Notes under the pieces: generated by a model
What the model was told of the DNA's origin: nothing
Database searches by the model: none
What the model saw: only the letters and a program-made list of their open reading frames with translations
Shown here: positions 1 through 5,104 of the stretch, piece after piece
Numbering within the stretch: position 1 is the first letter of the stretch
Layout: the number at the start of each line of letters is the position of its first letter
Position numbers and translations under genes: made by a program
Origin: an uncultured Gammaproteobacteria bacterium
Lineage (GTDB): Bacteria; Pseudomonadota; Gammaproteobacteria; UBA9214
Length of the DNA stretch: 5,427 bases
Assembly (NCBI GenBank): GCA_905480305.1
Contig: CAJQPV010000107.1
Coordinates: forward strand, 1-5,427
Reading direction: 5' to 3'

Positions 1-86
1 TGTGGTACACCGGAATCGTCCAGCCGCAACCAGCGCCAGCTGTCTTCCTCGGCAGAATCTTTCCTTAATAACAATGTGTTACGCAT
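1..86 (-). CDS. gspL: Type II secretion inner-membrane platform protein GspL, N-terminal fragment (cut by window edge)
   Basis: Only the first 28 codons are present; the gene continues beyond base 1. The peptide begins MRNTLLLRKDSAEEDSW and goes on with WRWLRLDDSG. This resembles the start of GspL proteins, where a first beta strand is followed by a Trp-containing segment ending in an acidic turn. In the family, GspL has a cytoplasmic actin-like domain that binds the GspE ATPase, one membrane helix and a periplasmic ferredoxin-like domain that pairs with GspM. None of those can be checked here. The start is well fixed: ATG at 86-84 is directly preceded by an in-frame TGA, and AGGGA lies 7 nt upstream. 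The assignment rests mainly on position right after gspK on the same strand, where gspL normally sits, plus this short stretch. A frame-matched ATG four bases upstream is closed after three codons. Confidence 0.72.
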   Translation of the reverse strand, partial: MRNTLLLRKDSAEEDSWRWLRLDDSGVP

Positions 87-171
87 TCATATATCCCTGC
101 TGTGCAGTGCCCGTTATCGTAGCAGAAAACATTCCTGAAAATGGCTTCCCGACAAAACAATTACCACCCTG
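87..171 (-). other. 85-nt gap between gspK and gspL
   Basis: This is the only gap longer than 5 nt inside the gsp operon. It holds no ORF. Its gspL-proximal end carries the AGGGA ribosome binding site at 94-98. A TACGAT hexamer on the minus strand is a poor -10 match and has no good -35 partner, so an internal promoter cannot be claimed. I see no strong hairpin with a T tract, so a terminator is also not supported. Confidence 0.5.
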
Positions 172-1155
172 TCAGAGTCGCCGGCGGCTACGGACACGCG
201 ATATTATCCGCGGACTGCCGTCACCTCGCCACAGCAGGCTTTCGAGTTGTGCCTTGCCACGCCCGACACTGGTGGCCGTGAGCACGTTAAACCAGTCACT
301 GCTTATATCCACATCGATCTCAATATCCAGTCCGGCCAGCGCATTGTGTTCCAGAAACGTATCCAGCTCGGCAAAACCATCATCGCCGCGATCAGATATC
401 AGCTGCTCGACACCACTGTCATCCAGCTCTTTGTGGAGCGCCCGCAACACGGCAGCGCTTGCGGTATTAATATTGATCGTGGTTTCTTCAGGTAACGCGG
501 TAACGTGCGGCTCAAGCACAGCAATCACCTCGGGCGTAAAACCCTGCACCATTCGCAGCTCGCTGATATTGACCATGGGACCATTTGCCGTCCGGTAAGG
601 CGGCTCTGCCAGCAGGTAGGCTTCATCCTCGGCACCGTCCGGAAAGGTGGCATTGATATCGGCATCGATCCAGTCGAGTAAAGCCGGTGCCAGCGCCGGT
701 TCCAGGTCCAGTACATCCAGCAAACGTTTGAAGTAGGCCAGCTGCTCATCATCCACAGCGGCCTCGGGCTCGGCGGGATCGCCACCATCGACAATCAGGT
801 TATTAACGTTGAAGCGCCCCTGCAGGTCCTCGATACGACCGTTAACAAAACCACCCTCAACCGCAATCGGTGGCAGCGCGCTTGCCCAGTTCTCACCGAG
901 GGAATCATATTCGCTGTCTTCCTGGTCACGGCGCAGAATCACGTAGGCCCAGCTTTCCGCAGCAAGCGCATAGGCATACGCCTGTTCTCCATTCAGCAGG
1001 TTACCGGTACGGCGCATATCGACATTCAGCCGGGTCGCCATCGCCACCGCAGCCGCCGTGGCCAGCGCGACAACCAGCAAGGCCGTAATCAGTGCAACAC
1101 CACGTTGCCGGTTGCTGCTTGCAAAATCGTGTTTCATGAACAGCGGCGCAGTCAT
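172..1155 (-). CDS. gspK: Type II secretion minor pseudopilin GspK
   Basis: GspK is the large minor pseudopilin that caps the periplasmic pseudopilus tip together with GspI and GspJ. The 327-residue length fits the family. A short basic leader ends at Gly19 (RQRG), followed by the hydrophobic helix VALITALLVVALA. Position +5 after the predicted cleavage site is Thr rather than Glu, as is characteristic of GspK. Further family hallmarks are GRFNVNNL, LLDWIDAD, the GAEDEAY stretch, TANGPMVNISELR and ININTASAAVLRAL. The acidic DWIDAD...GAEDEAY segment lies where GspK structures bind calcium; that role is inferred from the family. The ATG at 1155 is 4 nt after the gspJ stop. An in-frame ATG at 1137 (MKHDF) would give a more usual 13-residue leader, and neither start has a clear Shine-Dalgarno, so coupling to gspJ is likely. 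The C terminus (RVRSRRRL) is basic and complete. Confidence 0.97.
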   Translation of the reverse strand: MTAPLFMKHDFASSNRQRGVALITALLVVALATAAAVAMATRLNVDMRRTGNLLNGEQAYAYALAAESWAYVILRRDQEDSEYDSLGENWASALPPIAVEGGFVNGRIEDLQGRFNVNNLIVDGGDPAEPEAAVDDEQLAYFKRLLDVLDLEPALAPALLDWIDADINATFPDGAEDEAYLLAEPPYRTANGPMVNISELRMVQGFTPEVIAVLEPHVTALPEETTININTASAAVLRALHKELDDSGVEQLISDRGDDGFAELDTFLEHNALAGLDIEIDVDISSDWFNVLTATSVGRGKAQLESLLWRGDGSPRIISRVRSRRRL

Positions 1156-1159
1156 GACA

Positions 1160-1783
1160 TCATGGCAACTGGAACAGCCACACCAGGGTACCGAAGGTTT
1201 TGTGTTCGATGGTCACTTCAAGCGCCTTCGGCAACTCCGGAAGTTCAGTGCGGTCGGCTGCAACATCCGTACCGACAAAACCGGATGTATCCGGCCACTG
1301 CTCCTTCCAGACATCATTGCCGTCCAGGTAACGCAATTGCATACGTTCAACATCTTCAGTCAGCGGTTGTTTTAACGGCTCGCTGTCCTGCGCCCGGTCC
1401 AGCACCGACCAGGCGTATCGCACCAGTTGCTGTTCTTCATAGGCATAGCCGACACGCTGCAGGGTGCTGCGCTGCCGGCCGGCCGGGTTACGCCAGCCAC
1501 CCCGCGTCAGCCGCAAGCTATCATCCCCAACCAGTGGCTGTTGTACGTCACCAAATTCATTACGCACAAAGCGTGGCACCAGCTGTTCAATATCACGCTG
1601 CATCAGCAGGTACATTTTCTGTAGTTCACCGAGTCGATCGGCGGCCTGTTCCGTATGCCCCTGCTGGTTCAGCACGGCCTGCAAACCACCGTAGGACATC
1701 GCTGCCAGCAAGCCATAAATGGCCAATGCCACCAGCAATTCCAGCAGGGTAAACCCTTTACTGTTGGACATGCCGGAATACAT
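1160..1783 (-). CDS. gspJ: Type II secretion minor pseudopilin GspJ
   Basis: GspJ is a minor pseudopilin of the tip complex with GspI and GspK. The 207-residue protein has the prepilin signature SKG-FTLLELLVALAIYG, with cleavage by the GspO/PilD peptidase after Gly10 and Glu15 at position +5. The rest matches the family pattern: MQRDIEQLVPR, then a GGWRNPAGRQRSTLQRVGY block, then a LVRYAWSVLDRAQ strand, with LPKALEVTIEH near the C terminus. The ATG at 1783 overlaps the gspI stop by one base (TGATG) and has a GGAGG at 1788-1792, only 4 nt upstream, which is close. A second in-frame ATG at 1771 (MSNSKG) gives a 6-residue leader but sits about 16 nt from that site. The first start is preferred but not certain; both give the same mature protein. 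Confidence 0.97.
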   Translation of the reverse strand: MYSGMSNSKGFTLLELLVALAIYGLLAAMSYGGLQAVLNQQGHTEQAADRLGELQKMYLLMQRDIEQLVPRFVRNEFGDVQQPLVGDDSLRLTRGGWRNPAGRQRSTLQRVGYAYEEQQLVRYAWSVLDRAQDSEPLKQPLTEDVERMQLRYLDGNDVWKEQWPDTSGFVGTDVAADRTELPELPKALEVTIEHKTFGTLVWLFQLP

Positions 1784-2166
1784 CAGACCTCCGGCTGCAA
1801 CAGGAAGCCGCTCAGTACCGAGAGCGGGTTTTCATCATCATCCGAATCAAGCGGGTAGACCTCGACATCCAGTCGTCGCAACTCTGCTTCTTCAGTCTGG
1901 GATATTCGAGCCAGCCAGCGCCATTCCTGGTTACCCATTTCCCGGGTACCCTTGCGCTCACCTACCGACAACCATTCGCCCTTGACCTGGTATTCCACCA
2001 GCACATTACGTGCGACCCACATCGCCAGGGTGCGGTCACGCAGGTAGGACTGGTTACTGGTGTAGTCGCTGGCTGCCTTGATTACCGCGCCCATGGCCAG
2101 CGCCAGCACCGCCAGTGCAATCAACACCTCCAGCAGGGTAAAACCTTGCAGTCGCTGACGGTTCAC
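1783..2166 (-). CDS. gspI: Type II secretion minor pseudopilin GspI
   Basis: GspI is the minor pseudopilin thought to nucleate the GspI-J-K tip complex in the inner membrane. The 127-residue length is normal. The leader MNRQRLQG is cleaved after Gly8, followed by FTLLEVLIALAVLALAMGAV, with Glu13 at position +5. Downstream, the TLAMWVARNVLVEYQV segment is the family's conserved pattern of small residues, WVA and N. The start codon is GTG at 2166-2164, sharing bases with the gspH stop (GTGA, a 4-nt overlap). It is supported by GAGGAAA at 2171-2177, about 6 nt upstream. The C terminus carries an acidic patch (DSDDDENP) before a final hydrophobic strand, FLLQPEV. Confidence 0.96.
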   Translation of the reverse strand: MNRQRLQGFTLLEVLIALAVLALAMGAVIKAASDYTSNQSYLRDRTLAMWVARNVLVEYQVKGEWLSVGERKGTREMGNQEWRWLARISQTEEAELRRLDVEVYPLDSDDDENPLSVLSGFLLQPEV

Positions 2167-2729
2167 AGCGTTTCCTCAATTTCCCAGCTCACCTGGCCAA
2201 GTACGGTCGCCTTGAGATGATAGCGATACTCGCTTTGCAGGGATAAAATAGTCGCGTCAAACGGGGTCATCTCGCCGCTGGAAAGAATATAGACCTGTGG
2301 CTCCAGGCCGTTATCGTCCTGTTTGCCATCGCTGTTCTGATCCGCCTCCGTGATGGCGTACAATTCTGGCGGCTCACCTTCTACTTCAAGACGCAGCTCT
2401 ATATCAGCCGGCAGCTTGTAGGCCTTTAACAAACCGTCCTCGCCGGAGGACTGCCAGCCACCATCCTCTTGCAACAGCAGGAACTCGTAGCCGTCATCGG
2501 TAAAATTAACGGCCAGCTCTTCGCCGCGCAACACCGCTTCATCCGCTGCAAGTTCCAGCAGGGTTGCCAGGCGCCGCGTTTCCTGCTCCATCAGCTCACT
2601 GATTTTATCGCCACCCAGTGACAGTACCGCGAAGCTGATGATGATACCGATCAGCACCAGCACCACCATCAGTTCCAGCAGGGTAAAACCGGCCGAGCGC
2701 CCGGATACCGATACAGGCCGGACAGACAT
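2163..2729 (-). CDS. gspH: Type II secretion minor pseudopilin GspH
   Basis: GspH is a minor pseudopilin placed between the tip complex and the GspG shaft. The 188-residue product begins with a 14-residue leader ending SAG, followed by FTLLELMVVLVLIGIIISFA, with Glu19 at position +5. A LATLLELAADEAVLRGEELAV segment follows at about residues 54-74. This is the GspH/FimT pattern: a helix of small residues, then RGEE and a first strand. The C-terminal region holds QVYILSSGEMTPF, matching the family's conserved FxPSGExTPF-like strand. An insertion at residues 130-138 reads DQNSDGKQD, a DxNxDGxxD pattern like an EF-hand or dockerin calcium loop, which I do not recall as typical of GspH. The ATG at 2729 is 5 nt after the gspG stop. 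The nearest purine-rich site (GGGGA) is too far upstream to be a good Shine-Dalgarno, so coupling is likely. Confidence 0.95.
   Translation of the reverse strand: MSVRPVSVSGRSAGFTLLELMVVLVLIGIIISFAVLSLGGDKISELMEQETRRLATLLELAADEAVLRGEELAVNFTDDGYEFLLLQEDGGWQSSGEDGLLKAYKLPADIELRLEVEGEPPELYAITEADQNSDGKQDDNGLEPQVYILSSGEMTPFDATILSLQSEYRYHLKATVLGQVSWEIEETL
2171..2177 (-). promoter_or_regulatory. Ribosome binding site of gspI (fixes a GTG start)
   Basis: The minus strand reads GAGGAAACGCT and then GTG. This strong Shine-Dalgarno lies inside the last codons of gspH and points to GTG at 2166 as the gspI start, even though it is not ATG. Confidence 0.75.
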
Positions 2730-2734
2730 AGCGC

Positions 2735-3157
2735 TTATTGCAATCCCCAGTTGCCGATATCGTCATCGCTGGGCTGCTGATCAGCGCCCATTGAAAAAAT
2801 ATCTATGGAGCCATTTTCGCCGGGGCTCAGATACAGGTAGTCCTGGTTCCACGGGTCCTTGGGCAGGCGGTCAACATAGCCACCTTCCTTCCAGTTCGGA
2901 GGCTCGGGAGACGACGGTTTCTCCACCAGGGCCTCCAGCCCCTGGTCCGTGGTCGGGTAGACAAAATTATCCAGTTTGTACAGGTTTAGCGCCGCTTCCA
3001 GTGCACGAATATCCTGTTTTGCCTTGATTTTTCTGGCCTGGTCCGGCCGGTCCATGACCTTGGGAACCAGGATCGCCGCCAGTATGCCGAGGATCACCAC
3101 CACCACCATGACTTCAATCAGGGTAAAACCAGCTTGCTTGCTCACTGTTGTTTTCAT
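2735..3157 (-). CDS. gspG: Type II secretion major pseudopilin GspG
   Basis: GspG is the major pseudopilin that polymerises into the periplasmic pseudopilus, driven by the GspE ATPase. The ATG at 3157 gives 140 residues, the usual size. The leader [10 protein letters not shown] is cleaved after Gly10, then [20 protein letters not shown] follows with Glu15 at position +5. Family marks in order are [13 protein letters not shown], the [20 protein letters not shown] stretch, [12 protein letters not shown] and the C-terminal calcium-site region [16 protein letters not shown]...DIGNW. Calcium binding is inferred from solved family members. A TTG two codons upstream could extend the frame, but AAGG at 3166-3169 is 8 nt from the ATG and decides for it. 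It is the first gene of the run; no gspF lies upstream, unlike the common gspC-N order. Confidence 0.98.
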   Translation of the reverse strand: MKTTVSKQAGFTLIEVMVVVVILGILAAILVPKVMDRPDQARKIKAKQDIRALEAALNLYKLDNFVYPTTDQGLEALVEKPSSPEPPNWKEGGYVDRLPKDPWNQDYLYLSPGENGSIDIFSMGADQQPSDDDIGNWGLQ

Positions 3158-3165
3158 TACCAATG

Positions 3166-3169
3166 CCTT
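3166..3169 (-). promoter_or_regulatory. Ribosome binding site of gspG
   Basis: AAGG on the minus strand, 8 nt before the ATG at 3157. It favours this ATG over the in-frame TTG at 3163. Confidence 0.6.
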
Positions 3170-3183
3170 GCATGTTTAAAGGG

Positions 3184-3201
3184 CCCCGTCCTTGGCCGGG
3201 G
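3184..3201 (-). other. GC-rich hairpin just upstream of gspG
   Basis: CCCCG at 3184-3188 can pair with CGGGG at 3197-3201 around an 8-nt loop. On the minus strand it is followed by only three T residues. It lies about 27 nt before the gspG start, so it would sit in the gspG leader RNA. It could be a weak terminator of read-through from the upstream gene or a leader structure; the sequence does not decide. Confidence 0.35.
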
Positions 3202-3213
3202 AATAATCGCCTC

Positions 3214-3219
3214 ATTCTA
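3214..3219 (-). promoter_or_regulatory. Possible -10 element for the gsp operon
   Basis: TAGAAT on the minus strand differs from TATAAT by one base and lies about 57 nt upstream of the gspG start, in the only sizeable gap before the operon. No good -35 hexamer is seen at 16-18 nt, so an activator-dependent promoter or a chance match are both possible. Confidence 0.3.
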
Positions 3220-3324
3220 AAGGTTTTACGACCGGGGAAACAGTGACAGATTCACTACCGCCAGGATGCTGCCGCTGGCTTTCAGGGGCATTAACGAACC
3301 TCAACAGAGCGAATCGGGAGAATC

Positions 3325-3345
3325 ACTGCGGAGGCAATCCGCAAT
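3325..3345 (-). terminator. Hairpin after the DUF5063-like gene, possible terminator
   Basis: TGCGGA at 3327-3332 and TCCGCA at 3338-3343 are perfect inverted repeats with a 5-nt loop. One wobble and one A-T pair extend the stem to 8 bp. It begins about 15 nt past the stop codon of the gene at 3360-3887 on the same strand. The following minus-strand bases (GTGATTCTCCC) lack a real T tract, so intrinsic termination would be weak. Confidence 0.4.
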
Positions 3346-3359
3346 GCACATGCGTAAGA

Positions 3360-3887
3360 CTAGCTCAGCTCCAGCTGATCGCGCACTTTCAGGGCGTACA
3401 GATGACGCTCGGCATCGACCAGGTGCTGACCCCAGTGCAGCCGGTAACTGGTCTGCCAGACCTGCGCTGCCCGCTGTGGCCAGGCCTCATCCAGCAATTC
3501 CAGTCCATGTTGCAGGTCGAAATAGATATCAGTCAAATCGTCCGCGAGGCTGCCGGACATGTGCATCTCTTCGGGTGAGGCATCAAATTCCAGCCAGTAG
3601 CTGTCACGATCACCGAGCTGCTTGCGCAAGCGGCTATAGAGTGAAAAACGGTCATCAAGGTCTACACCCGGAACCTGTGTATCACCGGTCTCAAAGGCAT
3701 TCAGCGAGGTCACCGCAGTGTGCAACCTCGGCATCAGGGTGAACAAAGCTGCCAGCCAGCGCTGCGCCCCTTCATCAGGATTCTCGATCAGGCGGCAATA
3801 ACCCTCTGCCACGTCAATCATTTCCGATAGTGTCTCGGTCAGGCTTGTCATACCAACATTGCCAATACCCCGGTTATCTGTATTCAC
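3360..3887 (-). CDS. DUF5063-like protein of unknown function
   Basis: The 175-residue protein has no signal peptide, membrane segment or metal-binding cysteine cluster. It looks soluble, acidic and mostly alpha-helical. Three stretches recall the uncharacterised DUF5063 family: an early helix with EGYCRLIENPD (about 28-38), a central SLADDLTDIYFDLQHGLEL (about 113-131) and a C-terminal SYRLHWGQHLVDAERHLYAL (about 147-166). I recognise the pattern but cannot confirm it without a profile search. The long frame opens with GTG at 3887, backed by GGGGAAA at 3893-3899 about 7 nt upstream. An ATG at 3851 (MTSLTETLSE) is an alternative, has no clear Shine-Dalgarno, and would lose 12 poorly conserved-looking residues. 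It lies between rubredoxin and gspG on the same strand, with gaps of about 110 and 200 nt, so it may be transcribed alone. No function is assigned. Confidence 0.8.
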   Translation of the reverse strand: MNTDNRGIGNVGMTSLTETLSEMIDVAEGYCRLIENPDEGAQRWLAALFTLMPRLHTAVTSLNAFETGDTQVPGVDLDDRFSLYSRLRKQLGDRDSYWLEFDASPEEMHMSGSLADDLTDIYFDLQHGLELLDEAWPQRAAQVWQTSYRLHWGQHLVDAERHLYALKVRDQLELS

Positions 3888-3892
3888 GCTAA

Positions 3893-3899
3893 TTTCCCC
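3893..3899 (-). promoter_or_regulatory. Ribosome binding site supporting a GTG start of the DUF5063-like gene
   Basis: GGGGAAA on the minus strand ends a few bases before GTG at 3887. It is the best Shine-Dalgarno near the 5' end of this gene, and no comparable site precedes the downstream ATG at 3851. Confidence 0.55.
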
Positions 3900-3945
3900 G
3901 TATATGCAGCGTCCCTCTGCAATCTGCTTGCTGTAAACACAGTGT

Positions 3946-3951
3946 AGTCAA
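3946..3951 (-). promoter_or_regulatory. Possible -35 element for the DUF5063-like gene
   Basis: TTGACT on the minus strand matches the TTGACA consensus at five of six bases and lies about 59 nt upstream of the GTG start. The bases 16-19 nt further on offer only a poor -10, so this is a weak call. Confidence 0.25.
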
Positions 3952-3958
3952 AATTCAG

Positions 3959-3981
3959 CAAAGCGCCTTAGCACGCATTTG
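3959..3981 (-). terminator. Hairpin downstream of the rubredoxin gene, weak terminator candidate
   Basis: CAAAGCG at 3959-3965 pairs with CGC and TTTG at 3974-3981 with one bulged base, around an 8-nt loop. It starts 16 nt after the rubredoxin stop codon. On the minus strand it is followed by CTGAATTTTG, a short and displaced T run. Confidence 0.25.
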
Positions 3982-3996
3982 TTACGGGGTGGCGGG

Positions 3997-4170
3997 CTAA
4001 ACTTCCACCATTTCAAAATCGTCCTTGGATGCGCCGCATTCCGGGCACAACCAGCTATCCGGGATATCAGTCCAGCGGGTACCCGGGGCAAAACCTTCTT
4101 CCGGCAACCCGGCCGCCTCGTTATAGATAAAACCACAGACAACACACATGTATTCCTTGGTATCACTCAT
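3997..4170 (-). CDS. Rubredoxin
   Basis: This small 57-residue protein starts [19 protein letters not shown] and ends KDDFEMVEV. It carries the two classic iron-binding pairs: C9-V-V-C12-G and C42-P-E-C45-G. The aromatic and core residues of the rubredoxin fold are present in between (GFIYNEAAG, the [11 protein letters not shown] segment, IPDSWLCP), so the fold and a single Fe(Cys)4 centre can be assigned with high confidence. Rubredoxins are soluble one-electron carriers. The partner here is not visible, and nothing in the window points to an alkane hydroxylase or a rubredoxin reductase. The ATG at 4170 has GGAG at 4179-4182, 8 nt upstream. The gene is divergent from thiD across about 140 nt, an arrangement I recall from other gammaproteobacteria. 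It is short enough for automated gene calling to miss. Confidence 0.97.
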   Translation of the reverse strand: MSDTKEYMCVVCGFIYNEAAGLPEEGFAPGTRWTDIPDSWLCPECGASKDDFEMVEV

Positions 4171-4312
4171 CCGTAAAACTCCGTCAGTTACAATTTATGC
4201 GGCAAAATTTGCGGTGAAGCGTAATCGCTAACGGCTCAATAGTGAAGCACCGGCAAATGCTTTTCATAGCCCGGCCGGCATTATGCATCCGGTTTCCGTT
4301 ATCATCCGTCAG
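4171..4312. promoter_or_regulatory. Divergent intergenic region between rubredoxin and thiD
   Basis: The 142-nt gap must hold promoters for both directions, but no convincing -35/-10 pair stands out on either strand. It contains the rubredoxin ribosome binding site (4179-4182), a small palindrome GCAAA-A-TTTGC near 4202-4212 and a CCGGCCGG palindrome near 4271-4278. No THI-box core (CTGAGA plus the downstream conserved stretch) is found, so a TPP riboswitch in front of thiD is not supported. Confidence 0.5.
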
Positions 4313-5104
4313 ATGACTCAACCGAAAATCGTAATGACCTTTGCCGGCCATGACCCCACGGGGGGTGCCGGAATACAGGCCGATATTGAAACGCTTGCCA
4401 GCCATGATTGCCATGCCGCCGCGGTGATCACCGCGCTGACGGTACAGGACACGCAGGATGTTGCCCGCTTCACTGCCCTTGAAGCCGACGCCGTCACTGC
4501 GCAGGCAGAGGCGGTGCTCGCTGACATGCCGGTATGCGCCTTCAAGATCGGCATGCTCGGCAGCGCTGCCAATGCACGTGCCATCCACAATATTCTGCAA
4601 CAGTACCCGGACATACCACTGGTGCTCGACCCGGTGCTGGCCTCGGGCAATGGTACCCGTCTCGGCGACCCGCAACTGCTGGATGCGATATCGACGCTGC
4701 TGCTGCCGCGGGCAACCGTTGTCACACCCAACAGCCCCGAAGCACGTGCACTGGCACCGACTGCAAACACACTCGATGAATGCGCCGTCACCTTGCTGGC
4801 ACAGGGTGCGGAGTTCGTACTGATCACCGGCACACATGAAGATTCTCCCCACGTGGTCAACTCGCTCTACCAGGGTGACCAGCTACTGGAAACGTTTACC
4901 TGGGAACGGCTGCCTCACAGCTACCATGGCTCCGGCTGCACGCTGGCTGCCAGCATCACCGGCATGATGGCCCGCGGGCTCGACCCGTTCCACGCTATCA
5001 GTGAAGCACAGGAGTTCACCTGGAACGCCTTGCAAGCCGGTTATCGCCCCGGCAAGGGCCAACACCTGCCCGACCGGATGTTCTGGACCAAAGCGGATAC
5101 CTGA
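4313..5104 (+). CDS. thiD: Bifunctional hydroxymethylpyrimidine / phosphomethylpyrimidine kinase ThiD
   Basis: ThiD phosphorylates 4-amino-5-hydroxymethyl-2-methylpyrimidine (HMP) twice to give HMP diphosphate, the pyrimidine half of thiamine; it acts in the cytoplasm. The ribokinase-type fold is clear. TFAGHDPTGGAGIQAD lies at residues 9-24, followed by the VITALTVQDT substrate strand, KIGML at 78-82, LDPVLASGNG near 105-114, VTPNSPEA near 137-144 and ITGTHED near 171-177. HGSGCTLAAS near 205-214 holds the catalytic anion-hole glycines and the conserved Cys209. From the ATG at 4313 the protein has 263 residues, normal for the family. An upstream in-frame ATG at 4283 adds ten residues unlike family N termini; neither start has a strong Shine-Dalgarno, so the choice rests on homology. 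The stop codon abuts the thiE start, indicating a thiDE transcription unit. Confidence 0.96.
   Translation: MTQPKIVMTFAGHDPTGGAGIQADIETLASHDCHAAAVITALTVQDTQDVARFTALEADAVTAQAEAVLADMPVCAFKIGMLGSAANARAIHNILQQYPDIPLVLDPVLASGNGTRLGDPQLLDAISTLLLPRATVVTPNSPEARALAPTANTLDECAVTLLAQGAEFVLITGTHEDSPHVVNSLYQGDQLLETFTWERLPHSYHGSGCTLAASITGMMARGLDPFHAISEAQEFTWNALQAGYRPGKGQHLPDRMFWTKADT

Larger units (their letters stand above)
1740..3130. repeat. Four dispersed near-identical 17-bp copies at prepilin cleavage sites
   Basis: The plus-strand word tccagcagggtaaaacc occurs exactly at 2129-2145 (gspI) and 2674-2690 (gspH). It has one mismatch at 1740-1756 (gspJ) and two at 3114-3130 (gspG). Each copy encodes Gly-Phe-Thr-Leu-Leu/Ile-Glu on the minus strand, the peptidase cleavage motif, with largely the same codons chosen. 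It therefore reflects a conserved protein motif in paralogous pseudopilins and is not an independent mobile repeat. The span given covers all four copies. Confidence 0.85.

Noticed and set aside
2..598. A 198-codon open frame on the plus strand opposite gspK and the gspK-gspL gap
   Set aside because: Its protein is low-complexity Ser/Pro/Arg-rich with no family pattern, and it lies antisense to the well-supported gspK and to the gspL start.
1105..1752. A 215-codon plus-strand frame across gspJ
   Set aside because: It is rich in Pro, Ala, His and Arg as expected of a shadow of a GC-rich gene, and it overlaps gspJ completely.
3161..3163. TTG at 3163 as the gspG start
   Set aside because: It sits too close to the AAGG site, while the ATG two codons later has ideal spacing and gives the typical leader.
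3948..4166. A 72-codon minus-strand frame overlapping the rubredoxin gene
   Set aside because: The adjacent frame encodes a textbook rubredoxin with its own ribosome binding site, so this one is a frame shadow.
4271..4278. CCGGCCGG palindrome in the rubredoxin-thiD gap as an operator
   Set aside because: Short GC palindromes are expected in GC-rich DNA, and it has no second copy or match to a known operator that I can name.
4184..4852. A 222-codon open frame on the minus strand opposite thiD
   Set aside because: The thiD protein on the plus strand has all family motifs; the antisense product is Cys/Arg/Gly-rich and matches nothing I recognise.
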